A stretch of 64,000 nucleotides of DNA, taken from contig WEDG01006595.1 of NCBI GenBank assembly GCA_017591395.1, positions 62,001 through 126,000 of the forward strand, written 5' to 3'. Below are positions 22,449 to 34,159 of this stretch, one piece after another. Position 1 is the stretch's first letter; each line of letters opens with the position of its first letter. The notes under the pieces are model-generated. The model searched no databases and had not been told where the DNA came from. It saw nothing but the letters and a program-made list of their open reading frames with translations. This stretch comes from Schistocephalus solidus. Its lineage: Eukaryota; Platyhelminthes; Cestoda; Diphyllobothriidea; Diphyllobothriidae. The position numbers and the translations under genes were made by a program.

Positions 22449-23039
22449 TCACAGAGTTGCCGGTTCCCCCTTCCGTTTGTAGAGATGGACCATGGTCGCG
22501 TCTTTGAAATCCTGAGGAACTTGTCCTTGTCGACACATCTCCTGGAAGAGTGTTGTGAGTTCTGCTATCAGCCGGGGCCCACCGTGCTTGTAGACTTCCG
22601 GTGGGATTGCGTCGGATCCCGGTGCTTTAGCGCTGAAAATCTGCTGCACGGCCCGGATGGTTTCTGGTAGGGAAGGCGGCAGATCCAGGTCATTGTTCGT
22701 GTCCACATGAGGCAGCCAGTCAATGGCAGCAACGGAGATGGCTGATGAGCAATTAAAGACATTTCTGAAGTGCTCGGCCCAGCGCTTCAGAATTTGCGAT
22801 TTCTCTGTCAGCAGTGTTGTGCCATCAGAGCTGAGCAGCGGTGCGGACCCCTTGATACACGGGCCGTAGATGGCCTTGATGGCTTTGAAAAAGTTTTTAA
22901 TTTCATTGCGGGCCGCATACCCCTGGATTTCCTCAGCCTTTCGGATCGTCCAGGCATCCTGCATCTCCCGCAGCCGTTGTTGTACAAGGCGCCGGCATCT
23001 GAAAAAGGCTGCTTTGGTGGTGTCAGTCCGAAGGTCCAT
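22449..23039 (-). pseudogene. LINE copy 2: linker and first RT segment
   Basis: An open frame of 196 codons: FFRCRRLVQQRLREMQDAW, KAEEIQGYAARNEIKNFFKA, LLSSDGTTLLTEKSQILK, NDLDLPPSLPETIRAVQQ, KAPGSDAIPPEVYKHGGP and VPQDFKDATMVHLYKRKG. It is better preserved than copy 1 in this interval. It ends by one extra G in 'ggaagggggaaccgg' (copy 1 'ggaaggggaaccgg'), after which the next frame continues with the CDNHRGISLLN codons. Confidence 0.92.
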
Positions 23040-23137
23040 GTAGGCTTTGTGTAGTCTATTCTTCTCCGCGAGTAAGCTGCTGATGTCGGCGTCATTGTCG
23101 TCAAACCAGTCCTGGTGTCGACGGTGTGCGCGTCCGA

Positions 23138-24270
23138 TTACATCGAGGGCGGTTGACTAGATGACATTTCACAGGTGACACCATCGTGTCTCCACGGTAG
23201 CGTTATCATCTGGAGCATGCTGGTCCTCCATTTATTGGTTATTTGGTTGCTGAAATCAAAACAGTGAGCAGGCAAATTTAATAAAAGTGTATTTAACTTA
23301 CATGGCGGCCTCTTACCTTGGGGCATTCGTTGGGGTTGCAGTCGGAGCCTCATCTGGGAGATGACGAGGCGGTGATCTGTCCAACCATCGGTATCGCGGA
23401 TCGCCTTGGTTACCAGCCCGTCCTGTCGATCTCGCCTCCGGACGAGAACATAGTCCAGCAGATGCCAGCGCCGCGACCGAGGGTGCATCCACTTGGCCTT
23501 CTCCCGTGTCGGAAGGCGGAAGAAGGTGTTGGACAGCAGGAGACGGTGTTCCGCACACGTGCGCAGAAGAAGGAGGCCGTTATCATTAAAGCTACCGAGA
23601 CCGTGGGGACCCAGCACTCCCTGCCAGGCAGCGTGGTCCGTCCCGACGCGGGCATTGAAGTCACCAAGGACAATTAACTTGTCCTCTTTCGGCACAGTCG
23701 CCAGCAAGGCGTGCAGGTCCTCGTAGAATTTGTCCTTCGCCGCATCAGAGCTCGTCATTGGGGGAGCGTAGGTGCTGATGATGTTGGCGAACTGGTCCCC
23801 CCCGAAGAGGCAGGCGGAGGCTCATCAGGCGATCATTGATACCCTGCGGCAGACAGGGCAGACATCCCCCGATGTCGTCACGGATGGCAAAGGCAACACC
23901 GGCGTCGCGTCGCTCTGCCTTTGGCCGGCCGCTCCAGAAGAAATTGTAGCCGGCCCCCACCTCCTCCAGCTGACCCTGCTCAGAGAATCGGGTCTCGCTG
24001 AGAGCAGCAATGTCCACCTTGTAGCGCGCCAGTTCCCGAGCGACTAGCACCGTCCTTCGTTCCGGCCGGTTGCTCCTAGGATTGTCTAAAATGGAACGAA
24101 CATTCCAGGCTGCTAATGTGAGTGGACTGACCCGAGCAGCCTGGAGAGTATGGCGAGGGGGATGGGGACGGAGGGTATTGTTGCTTGTTTGAGTTTTACG
24201 ACCGCGTAGTTTGCGATCTGCGAGCCGCGGCCGGCTGCAGAAGACGTGAGACCCAGCATTTTTTTAGGGC
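23138..24270 (-). pseudogene. LINE copy 2: AP-endonuclease domain and start of linker (frameshifted)
   Basis: Two main frames. 24050-23745 carries SETRFSEQ (catalytic Glu) and [14 protein letters not shown]; upstream in the same frame are AAWNVRSILDN codons. 23758-23138 carries [12 protein letters not shown] (intact Asp/Asn site, unlike copy 1), [28 protein letters not shown] and [13 protein letters not shown]. One extra T in a T7 run near 24,259-24,265 shifts the frame near the start. One extra C in a C7 run near 23,800 splits the two parts. A one-base loss after SNQI shifts the linker, and stops follow where copy 1 has ordinary codons. Confidence 0.93.
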
Positions 24271-24394
24271 ACATTTTCTAGCCCCTTCCTCCGCGAGGAG
24301 GCAAGCAGTGCTATCCCTAAATAGGGCTGCTCGGACATCCCAGATGGCTGCCGAACTCCACTTTGGGTCACGGATTTGTTTTAGTGGGAGAACG

Positions 24395-24738
24395 ACCCGA
24401 GTTAGTCTGGGCCGCCTACGGGGTTGCTGTCGCCCCCACCGTAGGACTTTTTTGAGAGGGGGGAGTTGGGAAGTTCGGGAGTCAGACATACCGGGTGTGG
24501 AGGCACACACAACACCGGAGACCCTCACCTGGTTTAGCCCGCCGGTCGTGACGGTTGCCCGGGGTGTGGCCGCTTGGAAGAACCCAACTTCGAGGAGCCA
24601 CAGGTGAGAGTTGGGTACCAGTTAGAGGTGGCCACAGGAGCATTCACCACCTGTACGAGACAAATGGAGCTACCAAATGCTATCTGTGTGGTGTTACCCC
24701 TAACGAGTACCCCTACACCCCTACACCCCTACAGCGGG
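24395..24738 (-). other. LINE copy 2: 5' leader
   Basis: Matches the copy 1 leader closely. Upstream of it lies a short tandem of 'ctacaccc' units (24,711-24,732), which may be part of the leader's true 5' end because copy 1 also has 'ctacacccc' there. Confidence 0.7.
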
Positions 24739-25230
24739 TGTAACAGGTACCATGAAAGGTTAAGTGGTGGGAAGGTTGATCATCGCCAAACCTGACAATG
24801 CATACAACAGTCATATTAATAATTACAATCTAGTTTGTAAGATGGCCATAACTAGACTCCGTGAAGGTCCACCGACCCACTGTCTATCTCATTTCCTAAT
24901 CTCGAAGCATTTTCGATAAGGACAAAGGAGCCTGGAATAGCTATTTATTGGTTGTACATCTCGTTTAATCAGGGCTGATTGGCCTGGAAGGATCGAAGGG
25001 GGTTGTTTATCAATTATGGGTGTTCGGGATTGAAATGGACGGCGGTGCGTGAAAAGGACTCAACGCCAAAGCCAACGCCTCAGCTCTTTATCAGTGATTT
25101 CTGTTTCAAATCATACAAGTATGGGGAAAATTTCCTCAGCAAAGATTTGAATTGCAATGCTAGGACTCGATTCGGTGTACATGGCTCCTGTCATTTATGG
25201 GCGAGGAACACACCCGAAATATAATTCTTT
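24739..25230. other. No gene recognised
   Basis: Unique sequence; an 81-codon plus frame (24979-25224) has no recognised motif. Confidence 0.5.
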
Positions 25231-25384
25231 ATAAAACGGGTAGGACATGTGCTAAATTCCATGGGGGTGATTTAGGAGGGAGAATTAGGGTTGGAGTTAG
25301 GGTTACAGTTAGAATAGGTACCGCCTTGGGATTTGGCGCAAGGCCACCTGTCAAATGGGGTATCTATTCTCGTCTCCCTCTACT
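25231..25384. repeat. Family B foldback repeat, copy 3
   Basis: 'gggtaggacatgtgctaaattcc', then telomere-like words ('gaattagggttggagttagg', 'gttacagttagaatagg'), 'gggatttggcgcaaggccacc', and the right end 'tctattctcgtctcc'. Orientation of the TTAGGG words is plus. The ends are degraded. Confidence 0.65.
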
Positions 25385-28300
25385 CAATGTTATATAGCTT
25401 CATGTTGCGTGCACCGATTTCTATAGTTTACAGCAATAGTGGCAATCTTCATATGCAATCTAAAAGACCAAAACATGTATTATTAATCCACGTGTATTAG
25501 GAGCAATCTAAAGTCTTACGGAGCAATATGAAATCGTCAAAATTGGTTAAATAGATAGGTTGAATGATCTACTGTCCTCTCGACTTTGTATAGATTTTTG
25601 TAGCTAGTGTGAGTAGCGCTCATCAAGACACGAAAGGTTGACCTGCGTAAATGGTTTTTCCTTCAAGCACTGGTAAATCGGTGCTTCAAGGTATCATTAT
25701 TGGCCTTCGAACATGTCGGGAGGCCTTATCTTGCCAGACTGCTGAATCTAATTTTGGCTGTAGTGGCGTTGCGCAAAGCAGTCGGAGGAGATGAAAGGAA
25801 TAATTAACAACTCGTTTAATACAAGGGGTTCTAGGGTTCACCTGAAAGTAATCTGTCAAGCTAAAAATGAGTTTGGAGGGAACAGTAAGGTAACTAAGGT
25901 ACTGAGGTTTCAAATGCAGCCTTCAATCTTAATTACTGGGCAGTGTATCCTAACGGAGAAGCGTAAATATTCATTATTTTCTAGAAAGGCGGTCGCCTCC
26001 TGTTCCACCGGCGGAGGCCCTCCATACCCGCTCTTACCATCAGTTAGAGTCCATGACTGTGCAAAGGTTAAAAACCATGTCAACTCGGGGGAATTGAAAA
26101 CCGAGTTGCTGACTGACCAGAAAAACACGCATTTTGTTGCTTTAGTGCTTTATAAAGTGCTCAGACCAACCGATAAGTGGCAAGTCATGCCAATTAAGTG
26201 TCTAACTTGACTCACAGAGGCCTAGTGGCAACCTGACTGCAGTTTAAAATGCAATCATGCTTTCCAATTATGGGATATCAAATTGTAAAGCATCTACAAG
26301 ATTAAATATAACAAAATGTGGAATGATAACCAAACTGAGGGTTAAAGATTACCGCCAAGACTTATACGGCTTCCTAACTTTACCAGAAATTGGTGATACA
26401 ACTTAAAGTCATGGAAATAGTGTCAGTCGTTTCACTCCCAATTTTGAATGCTGTCAACTTCAGTGGAATCGACCTCTCCATAACTACGGATACTTCAACC
26501 GTACGCTTTTGTATACAATTTTTCACTTTGGAGGTCGCTGTATAGACCGGAAACTATAAAGGGCATTGCCGATCAGAAAAACGTCTTGTTTTCGCATCAC
26601 GCATCAGCAGAACATCTCCAAAACCTCTGTCTAGGTTTTCAGCCAGTAAATGTAAAGGGATTACTACCAAACGGCTTCCTGAGAAGGAGGAGGAGGACGT
26701 AGGGAAATCAAAATCACTTCTGTTGGATGCTGTGAACCCCAGGGTTAGTCCAGAAGCAGCCTAAAGGCTCAGCATCCCTCGAGTTGAGAAGAGTCATTAT
26801 AGACCACAGGTTTCAGTGTACTGGGCAGCCTACTGTTCATCAACCTCGTAGCCAGTTTGTAGCGTGCACACTGTCGCTTCCGTTGTCCACTGTGAATCTC
26901 CGTTGCCTGTCTGGATGGCCCAATGTACTCTAAAAGTACTTCTTCACCCCACATTATGGGCGCGTGGTACATCGCGTTTGCGTCGATGACTGGGGCTCCT
27001 CGTAGTGTCGGTCATCATTCTATTATTCAGGGCTGAAATAAAATTTTTGCGGGCACTGGCGAAGTGGGAGGCTAATAAATCAAACCATAGGAAAGCTATC
27101 TTTGCACGTTAACCCGGAAAGATGCGCAACTGGGGGTGATTTCCAATCGGTTCCGGGTGCCTTTCGCCTGGCAATAACGTTTGTCCGAGATTACTAGTGA
27201 CCGATGGGATACGTGCATTGTAATCCGCTCGCGCCCTCTTTCCTTCTTCAGCGTTAAAGCAGATTTCAATAGTCAATGTGCACCGTTTTGGACAGCTAGG
27301 ACATGAATGAGAGAGGACAGTTTAAAGTGCCTTTAGTTGAGCCGAAGTCACAAGGGCGTCTGCTTGGACTGGGCCAAGCTACCCTGTCTATGAAATTCAC
27401 CTCAGTGTAACAAGATTTCTTTAGACCGATGTGTTACGGTTTCTACGGAGATGGACTGATAGAAGAGTTTGGATTTGGGAGTCGAAGGGCGAACCATGGT
27501 TAGTGCTATATGGAGTACCGCGATATCTTCTATGCAGAATATTTTTGGATGTGCCGGTATTGATTTTTTCGGGATAACAACCGACCGGCCTATCGATATC
27601 GCACCGCCCAGGATCTCAAAGCGTTGGGTGCTTCCCATGGCTGGATGTGTCTGCTGGCTTCTATTTAATGGAGTAGGTTTGAGCTTGTCTTCGATGGATG
27701 ATTTTCCAGGAGATCGAAATGTCATTTGCTTTTTACCTCAGGCTGGTTCTAGGGAATATCTTAAATATGACAGAGTAGGAAAAAAATCTTCTATTTCATT
27801 AATAGCAGGCTGAGACGAGCTCAAGTAAAAATTTTTGAACGATATTGGATTTACGTGAAATTAACAAGTGAGTCAATTTATTCCTTTCCTCTTTAGCTAA
27901 ATGACCCATCTGGGTGACGTCCGATGACGCCCCCTGTCTACTGATGGTGATTCCACATAAATACTGCATTAGGCCGGTAATCACAAAGACATATACTTAT
28001 GAAGGAATTGGAGTAAATCCTTGTACAAATCGCAAAAAAGTTTCCAAAATCGTCCAAGACTTTTGCAGACTATGCTCGGACTAGGTCTTTTGCATTTTTC
28101 AATTTTTTGAACAAGACAGTAAAGCCATATGTAAAGTACCATTGTCGTTTTTATACGGCAACTGAAGTAGGTAACGTACTCAGAAGCAGTAAACGAAAAT
28201 TGCCCATAAAACCCATCAGGACGGGTCCCAGTTTTAGAAGAGTGTTCGCACTGAAGAATACACCAGTTATTGGAAATCACCTAACTTATGGATAAACTGA

Positions 28301-29280
28301 AAAAGAGTATTCCGGTGATGTAAACAACTCATCTCACGGCTTTGTTTATGCGCCGAGACCTACAAAAGGCTAAACTAAATAAGCTCTTTCTACACCCAAA
28401 CTAAAAGGAACATATTTTAGTATGACGCACCTTCAACAAAATAGGTCCTACTACGTCCCTTATAATCAGATTAGGACGGTAATATTACTTACTGGTTGAG
28501 AGAAACCAGCACAATGTTCGAAGAAATAAATTTCTACCATGTGGCTTCGTGGCTACATAGTTTCACGCATTCATATACGAGAAACCGCATAGAGGACGTT
28601 GGGGGACCCACCGAGGAGCCGAACCGCTCGTAGCTGCGCCATGCGGCGGAAGGATCATCGGGCAAAAACATGTCTGGGGTTTTAATCGGTATCTATGTCA
28701 AAAGTAAGACCATTTTCAAATCAAATTTATACTATGTGCAGTAGGACTACTTGTTTGTAGAATAGGCACAGAAGTTGATTGTCTTTAACTCAAATGTGCA
28801 GTGAAATTTCTGTTCTGACCCTATGGAGTCATATCCAGGTCACTTATTCCATGGTCTGCACTTAATAATTTCTCAAATTATTACCTTGATTGGGGATGTT
28901 TACGCAGATGAAGCAATTTTTAAGATAAAGTGTTTTAATTCATAGCTTCTGTAGAAAACATCGCTGGGGGAGTTTGTTGATTGTTTACTTCACCCAGAGA
29001 GAAGCCTTTGGGCATACGCCCTGGTTAGAGATTTTAAATTTAGGTTAATGGCGCAGTTGGCCAAGAAACGCGCAGCGACTACAAAGTTTTTACCGCTTTA
29101 GGTAACTCGAACTGCTTCTTACCCGGTTGAGGTTGCACTGCTGCGTAGGACATTAAGGGGGGTGGGCACAGAGGCGTCGGAGAGAGGTTAAACATCATTT
29201 CCTTAGTAGGAGAAAATGCGATCGCGGGAACAAGAAGTTTATTAGCCTGAAGTTTGGGATTCTTACTCGAACCCATCATC
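25385..29280. other. No gene recognised
   Basis: Nearly 3.9 kb. The longest frames are 139 codons (25791-26210, plus) and 114 codons (27469-27813, plus). Neither contains a recognised domain. Composition is close to the window average and I found no repeat landmark. Confidence 0.45.
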
Positions 29281-29295
29281 AGAGAGAGCGATAGA

Positions 29296-29340
<45 letters not shown>
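29281..29340. repeat. (GA)n microsatellite
   Basis: Purine tract dominated by GA dinucleotides; the pure run is about 29,301-29,338. Confidence 0.95.
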
Positions 29341-29341
<1 letters not shown>

Positions 29342-29344
29342 CAG

Positions 29345-30235
29345 ACCATTTCCTTACTTGTACTCAATCGCTTCGAACTGGTTAATCGTACATGACGGAA
29401 GAAAGAAGGGAGAGTGCGCACAACCCCACGCATACTTCCGACCCCAGACTAGCCCTGATAAGCTTTGAAGCTATTGCGACATGTTACAGAATATCATTTA
29501 AAAGGTTTTCATCTGAGTAGATACCTCTGTCCTACACCAGATTTTTCGTGAGATTTTAATGACCTATTCTTCATGAGGCCATTATAAAAATGCCACAAGT
29601 AAGATCTGAGTCCTGCTGAAATCTGCCTCATTCATGTATGGGCAACCACAGGTGCGTGATATACACAGACTTGGCTTGAACCTAATCGGGTGCTGCCCTC
29701 ACACAGCTTTCGCTGTTTTTTGTTACTTTTTCGCCATTCAAATGTGGTGCGTGTTGGGAAAAGAACAGGTGAGGTTGGTGCCATGCAAGTAGCCCTCCTT
29801 GTGAAACAGTTCCAGCCCATATCGCCAGTGTCTTCATGCCAAAGTCTTGCGAAAAATGAAGGACCACAGCATAAGTTTTTTAACCGTGTATGGTAGCAGT
29901 GAGTAACTTTAAGATAAACATTTATAGTTGCCTTAGTACAACCAAAATCTCACTGACAACTCAAGCAAATGTGTGGCTACAAAGACTGAAGAGCAGGAAC
30001 CAGTGAGTACTTATTTTTAGTAAAAAAGTGCAGTCAGCCACTTCTACTACGTTTTACTACCATTGTAATTAGATTTGGATGACACAGGAGCGAAGTCTAG
30101 CCTAACGATACTCGCATAGCTTTGCTACTTTTTGTAGATTCTATTAAATACAAAAATTCTGCTACTATTTAAACCATTATCTATCCCATTGCTTACGCTG
30201 TTAACCTGGCTAACTTTTGCTCATTTTTCCTTTCA
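29345..30235. other. No gene recognised
   Basis: Overlapping short frames at 29632-29896 on both strands have no recognised motif. Confidence 0.5.
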
Positions 30236-30237
30236 CT

Positions 30238-30432
30238 TCAGCATTTTTAACCTCCTCCTCCTCCTCCTCCTTCAGGTACCTCTCTCTGTCTCTCTTCTTC
30301 CTCCTGCTCCTTCTCCTCCTCCTCCTCCCTACGACAAACCCAGGTACCTATCTCTATCTCCCCCCTCCTCCTCCTCCTCCTCCTCCTCCTCCTCCTCCCT
30401 CCTCCTCCTCCTCCTCCTCCTCCTCCTTAAGA
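30238..30432. repeat. (TCC)n / polypyrimidine tract
   Basis: Pyrimidine-rich, mostly TCC triplets in four blocks. Two blocks contain the phrase 'caggtacct' followed by 'ctct', suggesting a larger degenerate unit of about 80 bp. The leucine- and serine-rich frames of 104-111 codons across it are products of the triplet repeat. Confidence 0.93.
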
Positions 30433-30434
30433 CA

Positions 30435-31720
30435 AGTTCATGTACCTCTCTTTATTTTAATCACCTACTTGTCCACTTCATCATATTTCATTTTCCATTT
30501 GCAATCACTTCGACACACTTCTAAACATTAGCACCGCTTACTTTCCAGCGTTTGGTCTACGAAATCCAGTGAACCTTCGTATTCCGGCTCCTATTTCCAG
30601 ACAGTGGAGTGCATTGATGGCGGCCGCCATATTTTGACCAAAGATGCACCCCCGTCACCTGCGCGGAGCAAGCAGGCGATAACTTGCTCCATACGCCGGC
30701 GCCGCTGCCGACGCCGCCGCCGCAGCTGCTGCTGACACCGTGTAGACAACTTCCGTCGTGTGTCTGCAGCATCCGGCGGCAGACCCTGACGGGCAGACTG
30801 GCTAGTCATAGAGCGATGGTCGGGCGCCCACATAGACTGACGAGCACCAAGGCCATTCATCGACAGGGGGGACGTTAAGTGAATAGGACACAAGGTGAAC
30901 AACCGAAAAACAAAACAGCCCAGTTTTAGACTCTAATAAGTCGGGGCACAGACCCACGACCAACCCAACCAGCTGCCACGTGTATTCGCATGGTTATCTA
31001 TTTATGCCACACATGTACCTAAACTCAACTTTTTTCCTATCCTCCAGCCAATCGGATTCTGGGTGGATGGGGGCGGTGGGGTAGCAGAAATACGATGAAG
31101 TCCAGACAGCGCTTTTGGTTCGTCAGCAGCTCAGCTGCGTGGGATAGCGGGCTAATTTACTTCGATGCAGGCTTGAAATCGGAATTAGTAATAAAGACCT
31201 TATAAAAGTGCGCATTTGCAGGAACGACTGATCTTCAATATAGGGTCTATTTCGTATCTGGGTCTTGCCTATTTCTAAAGCTGAATGGAAACGGCTAAGA
31301 GACCAAACATCGTTTGTTGATCAGAGTGAATGTAATCGATATTGTAAAATTGAATGATATCGTAGAACCGTCATCACGTGTGCACCGTGGCATTTTTAAG
31401 CAGCGGGGTAGTAGCGCAGTCGGGGTTCGAAAGTATGGCATGAAATGAAGAAATTTCTAAAAGACTATGGGAAGTTAAAAAAATTTACAGCAGGAGGAAG
31501 ATTGCTGGAAGATGTAAGTCCAGTCAGCTAAGCGGTTTAACACACCAACTTGTACGCGTTGACGACCTCCAGATGGCAAAATGTTGCCCAGATGTATTAA
31601 ATTTGCGATTTGCCATATTTACCTACCAAGTAATCCTTTTTGGATTCTAGCGATACCGGCTAACTCAAGCTCATTAGATTGGAAATTAGCTTGAATGTAT
31701 AGCGTCGCGGCTGACTAAAG
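30435..31720. other. No gene recognised; CpG-rich patch at 30.61-30.87 kb
   Basis: 30,610-30,870 is GC-rich with GCC/GCTG triplets ('gccgccgccgcagctgctgc'). The Arg-rich 103-codon minus frame across it is low complexity. No recognised gene. Confidence 0.5.
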
Positions 31721-31724
31721 TCAG

Positions 31725-31815
31725 TTTCTAACTTCAGGTCTTCCTGGCCCAGGCTTGAGGTACGGCTGGCTGACTGTGACAAGTCCGAAGTTGTCATCTC
31801 AGTCACCTTGCCTTT
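31725..31815 (+). mobile_element. tRNA-derived SINE, copy 4 (body fragment)
   Basis: 'gaggtacggctggctgactg', 'acaagtccgaagttgtcatc' and 'cagtcaccttgcctttc' align in order with the body of copy 1 (ggtatgactggctgatgacg ... ttgtctttg). No A or B box is recognisable. Confidence 0.55.
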
Positions 31816-32107
31816 CTTACGCCTCTCTGCTCCCGCAGTTGTCTCGATCACAAGGTCCGAAAACTAAAACTGATTCCTTTCTCAAAGAACCTCGGCAAGA
31901 TTACATGAATAGCTACCCCAGGCAGTCCAGCAAAACTTGGTGCTACGGTTGGTGTCTGTTGAGTTAGTTACCCGATAATTGATATTACCATCCTTCCGAA
32001 ACCTTGGGGGATTTTACATGAGCATAAGTATTCCTCGTACTGCATGTGCCCGTGCTCTAAATCCCAACGGTTTGGTACATATTCTCGTGTCCTAACTTAA
32101 ATCCTAA

Positions 32108-32265
32108 CAGATAAGCATTGTCGGCAAGGACAAGGTTGACTGGAATGGTCAAATCTGGCTCATCAGCCAGTCGTACCAAACCCCAGGTTGTGTGCCACCC
32201 GAAGCTCGAACCCGTGACCTGTTGATCAGAAGTCTAACGCACTAACCAGTGAACCACGGGCGAGC
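32108..32265 (-). mobile_element. tRNA-derived SINE, copy 2
   Basis: On minus: head GCCCGTGGTTCACTGGTTAG (A-box-like), 'gttagacttctgatcaac' (anticodon-arm-like, with TCT in the loop), B box GGGTTCGAGCTTC (32201-32213), then the body 'ggtacgactggctgatgagc', 'cattccagtcaaccttgtcc'. It is the best tRNA-like head in the window and suggests a tRNA-Arg(TCT)-type ancestor, though the acceptor stem does not pair. Confidence 0.85.
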
Positions 32266-32274
32266 GTTCATAAA

Positions 32275-32478
32275 CGAATGTTAAACCCTAACCTTAATAT
32301 TTATCCTTCTAGTTTCAACTACGACACTTACCCCCACATCGCTTAACAGAATCCTCCTAACCTTTTCTATAACACTAACTCCAAACTCAACGCTAACCGC
32401 TCCTGGCATTTGCCGCAAAATATATGTAAAATGAGGGTACTTATAACTGTGCCCTAATACATTCCGTTCTAGGGATTT
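32275..32478. repeat. Family B foldback repeat, copy 4
   Basis: CCTAAC-type words in the minus sense of copy 3 ('ttaaaccctaaccttaat', 'cctcctaacc', 'aacgctaaccgc'), followed by 'ggcatttgccgcaaaata', the counterpart of 'ggatttggcgcaaggcc'. It lies immediately beside SINE copy 2. The ends are eroded. Confidence 0.6.
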
Positions 32479-32570
32479 TGCTAGGCCCCATGTACATGAC
32501 ATGTCAGAATGTAAAATTGCAACCTACCACTAAGCAGTTCCGACTCGAGTTGTTGCAAATGTTTTCACGA

Positions 32571-32594
32571 GCCACCTCTGCTCCTGATCTGCTA

Positions 32595-32630
<36 letters not shown>

Positions 32631-32670
32631 GTTATCGGACAGTGGCCACCTCTGCTCCTGATCTGCTAAC

Positions 32671-32704
<34 letters not shown>

Positions 32705-32718
32705 GTTATCGGACAGTG
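32571..32718. repeat. Tandem duplication of a unit containing (TTA)n
   Basis: Two head-to-tail units of about 72-75 bp: 'gccacctctgctcctgatct', 'gctaa', an ATT/TTA run, 'gttatcggacagtgg'. The first TTA run starts at about 32,595 and the second at about 32,669. The flanks of both units are identical to the eye, so the duplication is recent. Confidence 0.95.
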
Positions 32719-32719
32719 G

Positions 32720-34115
32720 CATTTTAAAGAATTCCTGAAAGTTGCTACAAATACTGTTGATGAACATTCGCTTATTTCAGGGCAGTTCCGAAATAAAAGA
32801 GAACATTGCGCGCGTTCTTAACATGAATTGTGTTCATCTGAATCTGAGCTCATGTCGCTGAGTGGTAGGTAGCGGCACCAAACAGCATGACCTTTGCACG
32901 GCTACTTACCTACTCTCTGATTCACCGTTCAAAATAATTCAGAAGTGTTAAGCTTCCCTTTCCTGTCATTATCCTAGCATGAACATTGCGGCCTTCTTTC
33001 TTTACCAAATAAATATGAGGCGCCAATCTCGTTTGGCTCAAGTTGTTGTCTTCAGTATTTTGTTTTAGATTTGACCGTTTTGTGTCTTCCCACCCGCTTG
33101 CCTGTACTCTCTTTCTCGCCAATAAGCCTTTTTCTCGCTGTTCCGTCGTGGGGCCCCACGTCCGTATTCCTTCCCCTCCCCTCCCCCGCCTCCGCCTTGG
33201 GTCCGTCCGTACTTGGCACACCTAGTGTTTACTTTTGAGGTCAAGCTCTGACAGATGGCTGCCGGAGATACATTGACATACCACCAAAAACAACTGAATA
33301 AACAAGGCCGTCGAGCGGTTAGGCTAACTTTTCTCACTCTGTGTAAAGTCGACCTAAAAGTGCACACGCTTTGAAGCTGGGCTCTAAACAGATGTTGGAA
33401 TTTTCGTGTTCCTGGATAGGGATAACAGACCTGAACTGATAACAGCGCTGGTTATCTCCCACAGTTACCATGATAATCAAATACCTGTCTTAGCCCTAGA
33501 ACAACTAGAAAACACTCCTCTCAAGAGAGTCCAGAAAATGCTCTAATAGTACTCTTTTTCCGACAGCCAATCAAAATATTGAACTGATCAAACCCTGTGG
33601 TAGTTATCAATGTGCAGAAGCCATAGGAGGGTTCGAAGGCTTAATCAGATGTACAGGCAGCCTGTCCAAAAAAAAACAAACTGAGCGAGGCGAATTTCTA
33701 CTTTACAGACCGCTAGTGCGTGGCATGCAGGAACAAGCGATCTCGTATTCTACAAGTGCTTAAATGAGTGAACGGCCTAATGGAAACCACACCGTTGTGT
33801 TCCGGAAACTGGGTATGGTGTAGAGGCGGGGGCTGACCAAGGTAGGCCACAGTCCTTTGGTCTCAATTCTCCAACTTTTATATTGTGTCATGTGGGAATT
33901 TTCAGCCACATTAGGTCAGTCAGCATATTCCGTGTATTTCCCTCACACTTACAAAACTTATCTTGCCCTGGTCTAGAAAAATTCCATAATGTGTGTTTGC
34001 TAGCTGACGATACCTTTGAACTTTCCGCAAACGAACAATGGGTACACCAATCACTGCTATGATCTTTTCAAAGCATTCTGCTACCAAGTTGATTTCATGT
34101 TAAGTCCCCGGCCTG
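32720..34115. other. No gene recognised
   Basis: About 1.4 kb. Minus frames of 99-100 codons at 32922-33367 overlap pyrimidine-rich sequence and have no recognised domain. Confidence 0.5.
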
Positions 34116-34157
34116 CCCCCCCCCCCCCCCCCACCTCCCCCCACCCCACGCCACCCC
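34116..34157 (-). other. C17 run and C-rich tract (G-quadruplex type on minus)
   Basis: Seventeen C residues (34116-34132), then further runs of four to six C. On minus this meets the G3+N1-7 pattern. The exact run length may be unreliable in assemblies. Confidence 0.8.
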
Positions 34158-34159
34158 TA

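Larger units (their letters stand above)
22027..24738 (-). mobile_element. RTE-like LINE, copy 2, with the 3' half of the RT missing
   Basis: Same family, strand and 5' end as copy 1. It contains the leader, endonuclease, linker and first half of the RT, then stops at GCVLAPTLF, where the sequence becomes (TA)n. The FADD box, thumb and C-terminus are absent. LINE truncations are normally at the 5' end, so loss of the 3' end points to a later deletion, recombination at the microsatellite, or an assembly join. At least four frameshifts and several stops are present. Confidence 0.95.

Noticed and set aside
28600..28670. 'gcggcggaaggatcatcggg', resembling the 3' end of small-subunit rRNA
   Set aside because: Only about a dozen bases match and no rRNA helix or flanking rRNA sequence is present; taken as chance.
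29281..29340. CRISPR-like or other regularly spaced array
   Set aside because: Simple GA microsatellite; no spaced repeats of any kind were found in the window.
30189..30531. Two overlapping plus frames of 104-111 codons
   Set aside because: They are translations of the (TCC)n tract (poly-Leu, poly-Pro, poly-Ser).
34000..34060. LINE RT motif reading LLADDTFELSANEQ on plus
   Set aside because: No upstream or downstream RT phrases could be found in any frame, so the ADD reading is treated as chance.
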